The notes: generated from the sequence alone by a model not told the origin. Numbered from the stretch's first letter, positions 21,999-31,130 are shown. The stretch: 64,000 nt of DNA from an uncultured Clostridia bacterium (GCA_934434555.1 CAKRZX010000001.1:124001-188000), one strand, 5' to 3'. A program made the numbers and translations.

Positions 21999-24818
21999 TT
22001 ATCCGTTAACGTAGGCAAGTGCGGATTTTCCGTACGAGCCGAGGGCTTTTATAAGTTCGCCAACGGCTGCATTGCCGTCCATTACCGCTATATAAGAGTT
22101 TACACTGTACGTACAGGAATGAACCATTTCGCCGTTTTTGTAAAGTTCAAGTTCAAACTTATCATTGAAATTCCTTGCCGAAATTCCGTTGCTGACAAAG
22201 TGGTATACGCCGTTTGCCTTATCAAGTTGCGAAACCTTTTTTTCAAGCACGGTAACACCGTTACGCTTTAACACGGCTATCACGTTTTCCGCGTCGTCGG
22301 TAGTAATATTGTAGTAGATTTTAACCGTATTTTCAAGTATCAGACCCGCACCGCCTATACGCGCTCCGTCGCCTGAACCCGACAGCGATTTAATGTTTCC
22401 GGGCTTAACGTACTGTGAAACCCACTTGCTCACCCAATCGCTTGAATCGGCAAGCGTAGACGTATTGTAGTTTGCAAACACCTGTGCTTTGCTGCCGTAA
22501 GTAAGCATATCGGCAAGCATAGTTTTCAGTTTTGCAAACTGCTGTGCACTGATATTCAGACTTGTTGTACTGCTTGCGGCAACCGTATCGCAGTACTCTT
22601 TTATGCTGTACTTCTTCTCATCAATTTTGCTCTCGCCGTAATACAGTTCAATGCTGATTATATCCGCCATGCACTGGGGTGTGATTCCCTCATACGCAAA
22701 CCGGTATTTGCCGTCATCGCTCAGAACGCCGTCCGCCCATACCGACTTACCGTTACGGGTGAATTTTACACGAAGTTTTGTTGCGTCCGTCATTCCCTCA
22801 TCGGGCTTTGCAAAGCAGTTAAGAGTGAGCGTCGAATCCACGTCCACGCTTGCGCCGGTGAGGGCGGCAATGCCTAATTCAACTTCGTCAAGAAGAATGT
22901 AGGGGATATTGTTGTTTATGGCATACTCAAACATCTTTGAATCGGAATAACAGCGAAGAGTGACCGGTGTGTTTGTCTTAGGGATATTAAACTCTGCCTC
23001 CTTGCTCAAAACCGTGATATCCGTAAGATTTGGGTTGTCCCAAAAAAAAGCATTTGGATGTATGTTGGTAACATTTTTCTGTATTGTTATGCTCGACAGG
23101 TTTGTGCATTTGCCAAACGCATTCATACCTATTGCGGTTACACTGCTCGGTATTGTTACACTTGTTAGACCTGTGCAAAATGAAAATGCCAGACCTTCTA
23201 TGCTCTTTATGTTGTTAGACATCGTTAAACTCGTCAAACCGGTACATCCATAAAAGGCTGAACCACCTATATATGTTACGCTGTCAGGTATTGTTACGCT
23301 TGTTAATCCGGTGCACCCCATGAATGCATCATGGCCTATACTTGTTATGCTATTAGGTATCGTTATACTTACCAAATTTACACAACCTCTAAATAATTGT
23401 GGTCCATTTGCTGCATAGTCATCAAACCCCTCGACATTATATCCATTATAATTCGGCTTAATCGTAATGTTTGATACGCTTTTATCAATGCATCCGCTCA
23501 CCACTGCATGATTATCCACTATGCTGTAAAGTACGTTATCATCAACAAATTTGAACTTCTTTTCTATGCCATATGTAAGTGCATATGAACCTTGTTTACA
23601 TTCAATTGCGCACATTCCTGGCCAGATTGCATTCGTGCCAATACTCGTTATGCTGCTCGGAATAAATATACTCTCAATTCCTCCACATTCTAAAAACACA
23701 TATGCATCTATTTTTGTTACCGGATACCCCTGATATTCTGACCTGATTTCTATACTTCCCGTTGCATTCTTATCACAACTTTTAACTACCGCTGTGCCGT
23801 TTTCTATTGCATAGACAACATAATCATACGATGCTCCGCAAATTTCACACTCCGCCAGAGTAGGATAGTCCGCTGTTCCGCCGGAATGTTTAACATTGCC
23901 AAACTGTTCTCCGCATAAGTCGCAAATATGATAATGCTCTGTTTCATTAAACTGCCATGCACTGTTAACGCTCTCACAGATATGGTCCTTATACGGTATC
24001 GAATTTTCGACCGCATACTTGTGCGCAGCAGAGTTTTCGTTACAAATTATTGTAAGATTAGGGCAATCAGCAAACGCAGAGCCCCCTATACTCGTCACAC
24101 TGTCAGGTATCGTTACATTGGTTAAGTTGGTGCATTTCCAAAACGCCGAGTCACTTATACTCGTTATACCTTCCGGTATTGTTATGCTTATCAAATTTGC
24201 CAGCGAAAAAAAAGTACACATATTTATCCCTAAGACACTTCCATCACTTGGAATTACACTACTACCTATCCCCGCAATCAACGATTTATCTTCTGTTTTT
24301 ATTATGCAATTACCTGCACTATGGTATGTTTTATTCTCTTCATCTACAAAAACTTCTTTAATACCTGTACATCCACGAAACAATCCAATACTTATAAATT
24401 CAACATTCTTTGGTATTGTTATGCTTGTCAGTCCTGTACACTCACCAAAAGCTGCCCATGATAAATACGTTAAACTGTCCGGCAAATCCAATTTTTTTAG
24501 ACCCGAACATCCTGCAAATGCTGCACCTTCTATGCGAAGCACTCCCTCTGGTATCGTTAACTCCGTTATTCCCGAGCAACCTGAAAATGCGTTGGTATTT
24601 ATTTCCGTCACCGGATATCCCTGATACTCCGATTTTATCACAACACTCCCTGTTGCACTTGTATCGCAACCGGAAACATACGCTTCTTCGCCATTTATCT
24701 TATATGTAACCATATCCGACGAATCTACTTTTTCCGCCGCTCCGACCGTTATCGGCACTATCGGCAGCACAGCCATAACCATCGCCAAACATAAAAACAA
24801 TGTTAAAATCTTTTTCAT
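21999..24818 (-). CDS. Secreted BspA-like leucine-rich repeat protein with shared C-terminal domain
   Basis: A 939-residue exported protein. The signal peptide MKKILTLFLCLAMVMAVLPI is the same as in the dockerin-bearing neighbour. Two blocks of BspA/LRR_5 repeats follow (about residues 40-275 and 330-620), each unit like GCTGLTSVTIPDSVTYIGGSAF, separated by a Cys/His module (HYHICDLCG, CEICG). From ~640 to the end is a beta-rich domain homologous to the C-terminus of the carbohydrate-binding protein at 47575-50109 (both have ADMLTYG, TYSVNSY, ALGxYGxSA). No dockerin, sortase signal or membrane anchor is visible, so retention at the surface must use another route. BspA-like repeats commonly mediate binding to host or other surfaces. 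It is the fourth gene of the HNH-led operon. Confidence 0.88.
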   Translation of the reverse strand: MKKILTLFLCLAMVMAVLPIVPITVGAAEKVDSSDMVTYKINGEEAYVSGCDTSATGSVVIKSEYQGYPVTEINTNAFSGCSGITELTIPEGVLRIEGAAFAGCSGLKKLDLPDSLTYLSWAAFGECTGLTSITIPKNVEFISIGLFRGCTGIKEVFVDEENKTYHSAGNCIIKTEDKSLIAGIGSSVIPSDGSVLGINMCTFFSLANLISITIPEGITSISDSAFWKCTNLTNVTIPDSVTSIGGSAFADCPNLTIICNENSAAHKYAVENSIPYKDHICESVNSAWQFNETEHYHICDLCGEQFGNVKHSGGTADYPTLAECEICGASYDYVVYAIENGTAVVKSCDKNATGSIEIRSEYQGYPVTKIDAYVFLECGGIESIFIPSSITSIGTNAIWPGMCAIECKQGSYALTYGIEKKFKFVDDNVLYSIVDNHAVVSGCIDKSVSNITIKPNYNGYNVEGFDDYAANGPQLFRGCVNLVSITIPNSITSIGHDAFMGCTGLTSVTIPDSVTYIGGSAFYGCTGLTSLTMSNNIKSIEGLAFSFCTGLTSVTIPSSVTAIGMNAFGKCTNLSSITIQKNVTNIHPNAFFWDNPNLTDITVLSKEAEFNIPKTNTPVTLRCYSDSKMFEYAINNNIPYILLDEVELGIAALTGASVDVDSTLTLNCFAKPDEGMTDATKLRVKFTRNGKSVWADGVLSDDGKYRFAYEGITPQCMADIISIELYYGESKIDEKKYSIKEYCDTVAASSTTSLNISAQQFAKLKTMLADMLTYGSKAQVFANYNTSTLADSSDWVSKWVSQYVKPGNIKSLSGSGDGARIGGAGLILENTVKIYYNITTDDAENVIAVLKRNGVTVLEKKVSQLDKANGVYHFVSNGISARNFNDKFELELYKNGEMVHSCTYSVNSYIAVMDGNAAVGELIKALGSYGKSALAYVNG

Positions 24819-24851
24819 CTTACCTATTTCCCTTCTAACAATATTTAATGT

Positions 24852-26627
24852 TTACCTATTTTTCTTTTTCTTTTTTACAACAAACGTTGTTCCTGCGGCG
24901 GCGATAACAACAACCGCGATAAGTATGTAGAGCCAAACGAACGATTTGCCCGTTTCCGTGGGCGTGGGTTCGCCTGTGGGAGCAGCCGTTACGGTCACAT
25001 CGTCTGTGGGCGCAACTTCCGTATCTCCGAGTTTACATATGGCATAAATTCCGGCAGCAGACAACTCAGCCGTAACCGTACCGTCATCGTTTACAGTACT
25101 TTCTGCTTTTTCGGCTTTGCCGTCGACAGTAATATAATAAACCTCAACATTTTCGCCGTAGCCCTCGGGAATTTTGAATTTTGCCTTAAATTTGCCGTTA
25201 ATCTTTGCATCCTGACCGTTGTCAAGAGCCTTGACATCAAGAGCGGTAAACTTACCCGCAATATCGGCAAGCGCATTTTTAACCGACTCCGTTCTTGCAT
25301 CATCATCGGTAAGGCCCTCGACAGTAAGTTCCGTTCCCGGAGTGAACACGCCTTCCTCTGCTTCAAAAACAGTGCCCGTTTTGCCGTCAGTGGCAGTACA
25401 CGGAATAGTTTCCTGAGTAGCTTCTCCGCAGCGTTTGCACTTGCCTTCAAGTATTCCCGCAGAAGAAATTGTTGCTTCTTTTACTACTTTCGGATCCTCA
25501 AAGTCATGCCCCAGCGCCTCGGTATTCTTCTTTTCTTCTGCACCGCATTTTGTGCATTTTCTTGTTTGAACGCCGCCCGCAGTACAGGTTGCTTCCTGTG
25601 TCACGCTCCACGCGCCGAAACTGTGACCCGTGGGATTTATGCTCTGGCTTGTTTTCTCTCCGCAGCGGGTGCACTTTCCTGTTTTTTCACCTTTCTCGGT
25701 ACAGGTAGGCTGTTTTGTTATTGTGGGATTGGTGAAATTGTGACCGAGCGGATTGGTACTTCTCGTATCGTTGTGTCCGCACTTGGTGCAACTTCTCTGC
25801 TCCGTACCGCCCGCGGTGCAGGTTGCAGCCTTTGCTGTTGTCCACGCACCGTAACTGTGTCCTGTGGCGTTTATCGTTTCACTGTCAACTTTGCCGCAAA
25901 CCGAACATTTTCTTTCCTGTCTGCCCCGTGCAGTACATGTGGCTTTCTGAACGACCGTCCAACTGCCGTATTGATGTGCTGTTGTTGCCGATATCGTTTC
26001 ATTTTTGGTCGCACCGCAATCTGTACAGGTGTATGTTTTTGTTCCGTTTTCTTTGCACGATGCGGGCTTGGTTACCGTTCCGTTATTCCAGCGGTGGTTT
26101 GCCGATTCTTCAAAACCGCAAACCGAACAGATGTGCTTATGCTTGGAATCGTTTTGTTTTTCGTAACTGCCGAAAGAATGGTTTGCGCAAGCAATACTTA
26201 CGCTTTTTTCGCCCGAAACGGTTATTGTTTTATCGGACATAACTATGTCGAATTTTACGCTCTGCGCATTTTTTGACGCTGATTTTGCCTTAACGGTAAG
26301 TTCAAAGAAAGCACCGTTAAGGTCAATTTTGCTTGTAAACGCCAACGCACCTTTATTTTTTTCAAAATCGTAATTTGACATTATTGCGCCCTCTTTAAAG
26401 AATTTGCCGGAAACAACTTCTAAATTCTCACTTACGGTTACCGAAACCGAACCTCCGGTAAGGGCAGGCAAACCGCTTAAAGACACGGTAAACGTGACCG
26501 TTCCCCCCACCTTAACCGTTTGGGAAGACGATGTAACACTTACCGTTACACCCGCCGCGTTTGCGGTAAAGACAAGCATCAATACCGCCATTGCCAAACA
26601 CAGCAGCATAGAAAGTACTTTTTTCAT
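24852..26627 (-). CDS. Membrane-anchored surface protein with cohesin-like domain and Cys repeats
   Basis: A 591-residue surface protein. Order: signal peptide (1-24, ending TANA); cohesin-like beta-sandwich (~25-145: VKVGGTVTFTVSLSGLP, LEVVSGKFF, GALAFTS, then a KFDIV strand); seven CxxCG units (~150-410) in a Cys-rich repeat region of the ATCTAGGxxxRxCTKCG / GHSFGAW type; a beta domain (~415-535); a Thr/Pro linker; a transmembrane helix (~563-583); and the basic tail VKKKKKNR. There is no LPxTG motif. The upstream neighbour in the same operon carries a type I dockerin, so this protein may display it on the cell surface by cohesin-dockerin binding. The cohesin assignment rests on strand pattern and is less certain than the dockerin. 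Confidence 0.82.
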   Translation of the reverse strand: MKKVLSMLLCLAMAVLMLVFTANAAGVTVSVTSSSQTVKVGGTVTFTVSLSGLPALTGGSVSVTVSENLEVVSGKFFKEGAIMSNYDFEKNKGALAFTSKIDLNGAFFELTVKAKSASKNAQSVKFDIVMSDKTITVSGEKSVSIACANHSFGSYEKQNDSKHKHICSVCGFEESANHRWNNGTVTKPASCKENGTKTYTCTDCGATKNETISATTAHQYGSWTVVQKATCTARGRQERKCSVCGKVDSETINATGHSYGAWTTAKAATCTAGGTEQRSCTKCGHNDTRSTNPLGHNFTNPTITKQPTCTEKGEKTGKCTRCGEKTSQSINPTGHSFGAWSVTQEATCTAGGVQTRKCTKCGAEEKKNTEALGHDFEDPKVVKEATISSAGILEGKCKRCGEATQETIPCTATDGKTGTVFEAEEGVFTPGTELTVEGLTDDDARTESVKNALADIAGKFTALDVKALDNGQDAKINGKFKAKFKIPEGYGENVEVYYITVDGKAEKAESTVNDDGTVTAELSAAGIYAICKLGDTEVAPTDDVTVTAAPTGEPTPTETGKSFVWLYILIAVVVIAAAGTTFVVKKKKKNR

Positions 26628-26643
26628 TTTGATTTCTCCTTAC

Positions 26644-29553
26644 TCAAATATTTATCGGATACTCATCCGGAAAATAACTGTGCATTAAGAGGTAAATCGC
26701 GTCCGCATCGTTAACTTCGCCGTCACCGTTATAGTCACAGTTTTGCTCTATGGGATAATCTTCCGGAAAGTATGTATGCATCAGAAGATATATCGCATCT
26801 GCATCTGTTACTCCATCATCGCCGTTGAAATCGCCGGGGGTGTAATACTGAATATCGTATTTTTGTCCGCAAGTGTCACAAACAAGGTAACTTTCGCCCT
26901 TTACATAATGGCGTTTATCATCAGTGCAAGTATGTTTGCCCGTAGGCTCAATCACCGTGCCTGTGGTAAGTTGTTTTTCGCAATCGGTGCAGAATGTGTC
27001 GCCCGTATAGCCCGCGTTTCCGCAGTCGCCGGGTTTCGCATTGCGAAGTTCAGTGTGTTTGTGATTCTCGCTGTTTTTCTCACCGTAAAGTTTTCCGCAA
27101 ACTTCGCACTCCGCCTGTGATATACATGTTGCTTCACCGCCGGTGTGATTTGCGTTATCAAACTTTTTTCCACACACATCACAGATGTGATAGTGTTCGT
27201 TTTCATTGGAATACCATTTATTGTCTTCGCAAGTATGTTTGCCCGTAGGCTCAATCACAGTGCCTGTGGTAAGTTGTTTTTCGCAATCGGTGCAGAATGT
27301 GTCGCCTGTATAGCCCGCTTTTCCGCAGTCACCGGGTTTCGCATTTCGAAGTTCGGTGTGCTTGTGGTTCTCACTGTTTTTCTCGCCGTAAAGTTTTCCG
27401 CAAACCTCGCACTCCGCCTGTGAAATACATGTTGCTTCACCGCCGATGTGGGGTGCGTTGTCAAAATGTTTTCCACATACATCGCAGATGTGATAATGTT
27501 CGTTTGCATCTGAATGCCATTTATTGTCCGCGCAAGTATGCTTACCCGTAGGCTCAATCACAGTGCCTGTGGTAAGTTGCTTTTCGCAATCCGTGCAGAA
27601 CGTGTCGCCTGTATAGCCCGCGTTTCCGCAGTCACCGGGTTTTGCATTGCGAAGTTCAGTATGCTTATGGTTATCACTGTTTTTCTCGCCGTAGAGTTGT
27701 CCGCAAACCTCGCACTCTGCCTGTGAGATGCATGTCGCTTCGCCGCCGGTGTGGGGTGCGTTGTCAAAATGTTTTCCGCACACATTGCAGATGTGATAGT
27801 GTCCGTTTGCATCTGAATGCCATTTATTGTCCGCGCAAGTATGCTTACCCGTAGGTTCAATCACCGTGCCTGTGGTAAGTTGTTTTTCGCAATCGGTGCA
27901 GAATGTGTCGCCCGTATAGCCCGCGTTTCCGCAGTCGCCGGGTTTCGCATTACGCAGTTCTGTGTGCTTGTGGTTCTCGCTGTTTTTCTCTCCGTAAAGT
28001 TGTCCGCAGACTTCGCACTCTGCCTGTGAAATGCACGTTGCTTCACCGCCGGTGTGGGGTGCGTTGTCAAAATGTTTTCCGCACACATCGCAGATGTGAT
28101 AGTGTTCGTTTGCATCAGGTAACCATGCATTATCATCGCAAATATGTTGGCATTGAATGAGCGAAAATGGTATTGAATTTTCAATTGCATACTTATGCGC
28201 GACGGAGTCCTTGTAGCAGTAGATTGTAACATTCGGACTACCCTTAAATGCATTGCTTCCTATACTCGTTACACTATCAGGTATTGTTATACTTGTTAAA
28301 TCAGCACAGTTCAAAAATGCATAACCGCCTATGTTCGTTACGTTGTTGGGTATCGTTATACTCGTTAAGCCGCTGCATCCGCCAAACGCATAATATCCAA
28401 TGCTCGTTACGCTCTCCGGTATTGTTATGCTCGTCAGTCCACTGCATCCGTTGAATGCCGATTCCCCTATGCTCGTTACTCTTTCAGGTATCTTTATCTC
28501 GCTTAAACTGCTGCATCCGCTAAACGCATACTTACCAATATTCTCCACACTGTTAGGTATCGTTACGCTAGTTAATCTGCTGCATCCGTTAAATGCTCTT
28601 TCCCCTATGCTCGTTACTCTTTCAGGTATCTTTATCTCGCTTAAACTGCTGCATCCGCTAAACGCATACTTACCAATATTCTCCACACTGTTAGGTATCG
28701 TTACGCTAGTTAATCTGCTGCATCCGTTAAATGCTCTTTCCCCTATGCTCGTTACTCTTTCGGATATCTTTATCTCGCTTAAACTGCTGCATCCATAAAA
28801 CACTCTCTCTTCGATGATTGTTACTCCGTCAGGTATATCTACGTTCTTCAAACTGTTGCATCCGTTAAATGCATCGTTCCCTATGTTCGTTACACTATCA
28901 GGTATCGTTACGCTCGTCAAACTGCTGCATTCTCTAAACGCATAATCTCCTATGCTCGTTACGCTATCGGGTATCGTTATGCCTGTTAAGCCGCTACATT
29001 CATAAAATGCAGAAATCTCTATGCTCATTATGCTATCGGGCATCGTTATGCCTGTTAAGCCGCTACAACCAGCAAATGCGCTTATACCGATACTAATTAC
29101 ACTTCCATCATTTGGAATTACGCTATTCTTGCACCCGGCAATAAGTGTTTTGCTTTCTGTTTCTATAAGACAGTTTTCGGATGAATGATATTTTGTGTTT
29201 CCGTTTTCAACACAAATTGATTCCAGCTCACTGCATCCGTAAAATATTCCGTATAACGTTCGGCTCCCTATGCTTATTACGCTATCCGGAATCGTTATAC
29301 TTGTTATTTTTTTACATCTATGGAATGCACCACCCTCTATTTCCGTCACCGGGTATCCCTGATACTCCGATTTAATTACAACACTCCCTGTTGCACTTGT
29401 ATCGCAGCCGTAAACATACGCTTCTTCGCCATTTATCTTATATTTAACCTTATCCGATGCATCCGCTTCTTCCGCTCCGACCGTTATCGGCACAATCGGC
29501 AGCACAGCCATAACCATCGCCAAACATAAAAACAATGTTAAAATCTTTTTCAT
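26644..29553 (-). CDS. Secreted BspA-like LRR protein with Cys/His repeats and type I dockerin
   Basis: A 969-residue exported protein. Signal peptide 1-27; BspA-like LRR_5 repeats (~30-470); four near-identical 101-residue Cys/His modules (~480-885: HYHICDVCGKHFDNAPH, CEVCG, FCTDC); and at the end (905-969) a complete type I dockerin with two calcium-binding F-hands, DFNGDDGVTDAD and DYNGDGEVNDAD, each followed by the helix AIYLLMHxYFP. In both loops the residues at positions 1, 3, 5 and 12 are the expected Ca ligands. Its ATG overlaps the stop codon of the HNH gene (ATGA), and the cohesin-like gene starts 16 nt downstream. A surface adhesin docked to a cohesin partner is the simplest reading. 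Confidence 0.92.
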   Translation of the reverse strand: MKKILTLFLCLAMVMAVLPIVPITVGAEEADASDKVKYKINGEEAYVYGCDTSATGSVVIKSEYQGYPVTEIEGGAFHRCKKITSITIPDSVISIGSRTLYGIFYGCSELESICVENGNTKYHSSENCLIETESKTLIAGCKNSVIPNDGSVISIGISAFAGCSGLTGITMPDSIMSIEISAFYECSGLTGITIPDSVTSIGDYAFRECSSLTSVTIPDSVTNIGNDAFNGCNSLKNVDIPDGVTIIEERVFYGCSSLSEIKISERVTSIGERAFNGCSRLTSVTIPNSVENIGKYAFSGCSSLSEIKIPERVTSIGERAFNGCSRLTSVTIPNSVENIGKYAFSGCSSLSEIKIPERVTSIGESAFNGCSGLTSITIPESVTSIGYYAFGGCSGLTSITIPNNVTNIGGYAFLNCADLTSITIPDSVTSIGSNAFKGSPNVTIYCYKDSVAHKYAIENSIPFSLIQCQHICDDNAWLPDANEHYHICDVCGKHFDNAPHTGGEATCISQAECEVCGQLYGEKNSENHKHTELRNAKPGDCGNAGYTGDTFCTDCEKQLTTGTVIEPTGKHTCADNKWHSDANGHYHICNVCGKHFDNAPHTGGEATCISQAECEVCGQLYGEKNSDNHKHTELRNAKPGDCGNAGYTGDTFCTDCEKQLTTGTVIEPTGKHTCADNKWHSDANEHYHICDVCGKHFDNAPHIGGEATCISQAECEVCGKLYGEKNSENHKHTELRNAKPGDCGKAGYTGDTFCTDCEKQLTTGTVIEPTGKHTCEDNKWYSNENEHYHICDVCGKKFDNANHTGGEATCISQAECEVCGKLYGEKNSENHKHTELRNAKPGDCGNAGYTGDTFCTDCEKQLTTGTVIEPTGKHTCTDDKRHYVKGESYLVCDTCGQKYDIQYYTPGDFNGDDGVTDADAIYLLMHTYFPEDYPIEQNCDYNGDGEVNDADAIYLLMHSYFPDEYPINI
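26926..28137. repeat. Four tandem 303-bp repeats inside the dockerin gene
   Basis: The marker string GCAAGTATG recurs at 26926, 27229, 27532 and 27835, and as GCAAATATG at 28138, an exact 303-bp period. The units are nearly identical and code for the 101-residue Cys/His modules, so copy number can change by recombination. Confidence 0.92.
28464..28739. repeat. 138-bp tandem duplication inside the LRR region
   Basis: CCCCTATGCTCGTTACTCTT recurs at 28464, 28602 and 28740. The 138-bp unit codes for 46 residues, i.e. two 23-residue LRR_5 repeats, and the copies look identical over most of their length. Confidence 0.88.
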
Positions 29554-30641
29554 TTCTTTTTACCCCTTTTCCCCTTAATATCGTAGAATCCAAGCAGTTT
29601 ATCAAAATCAACTTCAATTTCTGCGTCTTTCAGTCTGTCTTTGCGTTGCTCGTAGAGCGTTTTAAGCATTTCTTCCTTATCCTTGCCGTAGTGAAGTTTG
29701 TTGTGACACTCGCTGCACAACGAAACTATATTAGCCGGATTATCAAGAGATTTTTGAAACTCCCCATGCTTGCTTAACGGAATAAGATGGTGTGCCTCGG
29801 TATATCTTCTTCCGTCAGACGCTTTTTCAAAAGACTTGTGTTCGGCGCAGTACTCGCAAGAGTAGTTGGCAAGCGCCAACGCTTCAATCGAGAATTTTGG
29901 ATTCCGCGGATAATACTTATCCCCGTTTCTCTTCACAAGGTCAATCTTTTTCATTGGCTCGTCTTTATAGTTTTCAATATTCACTTCATCAGTGTTAGTC
30001 TGTCCTCGACTGATTTTTGCGTTTGTCTCTTCCTCGTTATAATCATCATTACTTACCGTATCTTTCGGGTTATGATTCTTATAAAGATTATGGGCAAATT
30101 CAAGGTAATTGTCGCTCTTATCGTGCTCTTTACAGTATTTAATCAACGCCTTTTGCATTGAAAACTGGTCTTTACGGTCTGCCGAAAGGCCAAGCATGTT
30201 GACAAAAAACTTCAAATGCTCTGTTGAGTATATAGGTAAAAATTTGTCAGGGAAATACACGTAAAGTATCTTTCCGCGAACCATCGGGCCAAACTTTGAT
30301 GACTTAATTGCTTTGGTATCATTCTTTTCGCCCGCCTTAATCAAGCGTACAATTTCGCCTTTAACACATTCAAATGCTGAATCCGGATTATCGCCGAATT
30401 TTGCATTGAATTGCCTGCCTTCTTTTGAACCGTTGTGCTTTCCGTACCACACTCCGAACTTTTCCGAACTGTTCCCCCGCACACTGCCGAGTTCGCCCAA
30501 TTCGTGTTCAAGCCGGTAACAAAAAGTATGGCTTTCTTTTCCGTGCCCGATGACATATTCGTCCCAAGTCAAATCATTAATATGCTCTTTCGGATAGTCC
30601 TGAACGAATTGCCGACGCATCTGTTCCGCATTGTTGCTCAT
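29550..30641 (-). CDS. HNH endonuclease, probable modification-dependent (type IV-like) restriction enzyme
   Basis: A 363-residue protein. Near the C-terminus is an HNH nuclease with its structural zinc site: CEYC, then EAHHLIPLSKHG, LDNPANIVSLC, SECHNKLH. The N-terminal ~200 residues form a separate alpha/beta domain (WDEYVIGHG, SSEKFGVWYG, GKILYVYFPDKFLPIY) like the target-sensing half of McrA-type proteins that restrict modified DNA; this second assignment is tentative. The start at 30641 (MSNNAEQ) has AGGTGG 7 nt upstream. It has a strong promoter (30690-30718) with an operator-like repeat and lies divergent from an HTH regulator. Its stop codon overlaps the start of the dockerin gene. 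Confidence 0.85.
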   Translation of the reverse strand: MSNNAEQMRRQFVQDYPKEHINDLTWDEYVIGHGKESHTFCYRLEHELGELGSVRGNSSEKFGVWYGKHNGSKEGRQFNAKFGDNPDSAFECVKGEIVRLIKAGEKNDTKAIKSSKFGPMVRGKILYVYFPDKFLPIYSTEHLKFFVNMLGLSADRKDQFSMQKALIKYCKEHDKSDNYLEFAHNLYKNHNPKDTVSNDDYNEEETNAKISRGQTNTDEVNIENYKDEPMKKIDLVKRNGDKYYPRNPKFSIEALALANYSCEYCAEHKSFEKASDGRRYTEAHHLIPLSKHGEFQKSLDNPANIVSLCSECHNKLHYGKDKEEMLKTLYEQRKDRLKDAEIEVDFDKLLGFYDIKGKRGKKK

Positions 30642-30668
30642 AAAAATCCACCTCACATAATTTTTCTT

Positions 30669-30688
30669 ATAGGAACTTCTCTTCCTAT
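30669..30688. promoter_or_regulatory. Operator-like inverted repeat 1 (HNH side)
   Basis: ATAGGAA-N6-TTCCTAT, a perfect 7-bp inverted repeat immediately downstream of the HNH -10 element, where a bound regulator would block transcription start. An extra TTCCTAT half-site lies at 30705. Confidence 0.75.
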
Positions 30689-30689
30689 G

Positions 30690-30718
30690 ATTATACAGTA
30701 AAAATTCCTATGTGTCAA
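30690..30718 (-). promoter_or_regulatory. SigA-type promoter of the HNH/surface-protein operon
   Basis: Minus strand TTGACA (30713-30718), 17-nt spacer, TATAAT (30690-30695): consensus at both elements. Confidence 0.85.
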
Positions 30719-30724
30719 CATAAA

Positions 30725-30742
30725 AAGGAAGTATAATTCCTA
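30725..30742. promoter_or_regulatory. Operator-like inverted repeat 2 (regulator side)
   Basis: AAGGAA-GTATAA-TTCCTA, the same GGAA-N6-TTCC layout as at 30669-30688. It overlaps two TATAAT strings (30732-30737 and 30741-30746) that could be the -10 of the HTH gene, suggesting autoregulation. Confidence 0.7.
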
Positions 30743-30768
30743 TAATAGGGGATTTGGGAGGAAGTAAA

Positions 30769-31101
30769 ATGTTTATTTATGACCTGATCAGGATTGGGAA
30801 CAGACTGTATGAATTCAGGCGATTAAGAGGGTTAACACAAGTTGAAGTAGGCGAACTTGCGGGGATATCGGGACGGACGTATGCCGACATTGAGCGGGGC
30901 ACGGTGACTATGCGAATGGACACGGCGCTGAAAATATGCGACGTTTTGCACATAACACCAAACGACATTTACGTTGACGATGAAGAGATGAAAAGGATTG
31001 ATATTGAGCGGATAAACGAAAAACTGAAAGACTGCACTTCTTCTGAAAGAATTGCGGTGATGAGATTGATTGACGTTTATATGAATTCGATAAAAAGATA
31101 A
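30769..31101 (+). CDS. Small XRE/Cro-type HTH regulator
   Basis: A 110-residue protein with an N-terminal Cro/CI helix-turn-helix (RLRGLTQVEVGELAGISGRT, YADIERGTV, ALKICDVLHITPNDI) and a short helical C-terminus (EEMKRIDIERINEKLKDC) that may dimerise. The ATG at 30769 follows GGGAGGAAG. It is divergent from the HNH gene, and repeated GGAA-N6-TTCC sites lie between the two start codons, the layout of controller proteins of restriction systems or of phage-type repressors. Its most likely targets are its own promoter and that of the HNH-led operon. Confidence 0.88.
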   Translation: MFIYDLIRIGNRLYEFRRLRGLTQVEVGELAGISGRTYADIERGTVTMRMDTALKICDVLHITPNDIYVDDEEMKRIDIERINEKLKDCTSSERIAVMRLIDVYMNSIKR

Positions 31102-31130
31102 AAGGGAGTTGTTCGGACTCCCTTTATTTT
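31101..31130 (+). terminator. Rho-independent terminator of the HTH gene
   Basis: AAAGGGAGT, 7-nt loop, ACTCCCTTT, then ATTTTAT. It overlaps the stop codon of the convergent isomerase-like gene. Confidence 0.8.

Noticed and set aside
25506..26276. A 256-codon Cys-rich open frame on the plus strand
   Set aside because: It is the mirror of the Cys-rich repeats of the minus-strand surface gene; no start signal, and the same pattern recurs opposite the other repeat genes.
26926..28137. Regularly spaced repeats resembling an array (CRISPR-like spacing)
   Set aside because: The 303-bp units are coding repeats in a single open frame (101-residue modules); there are no short repeats with variable spacers and no cas genes.
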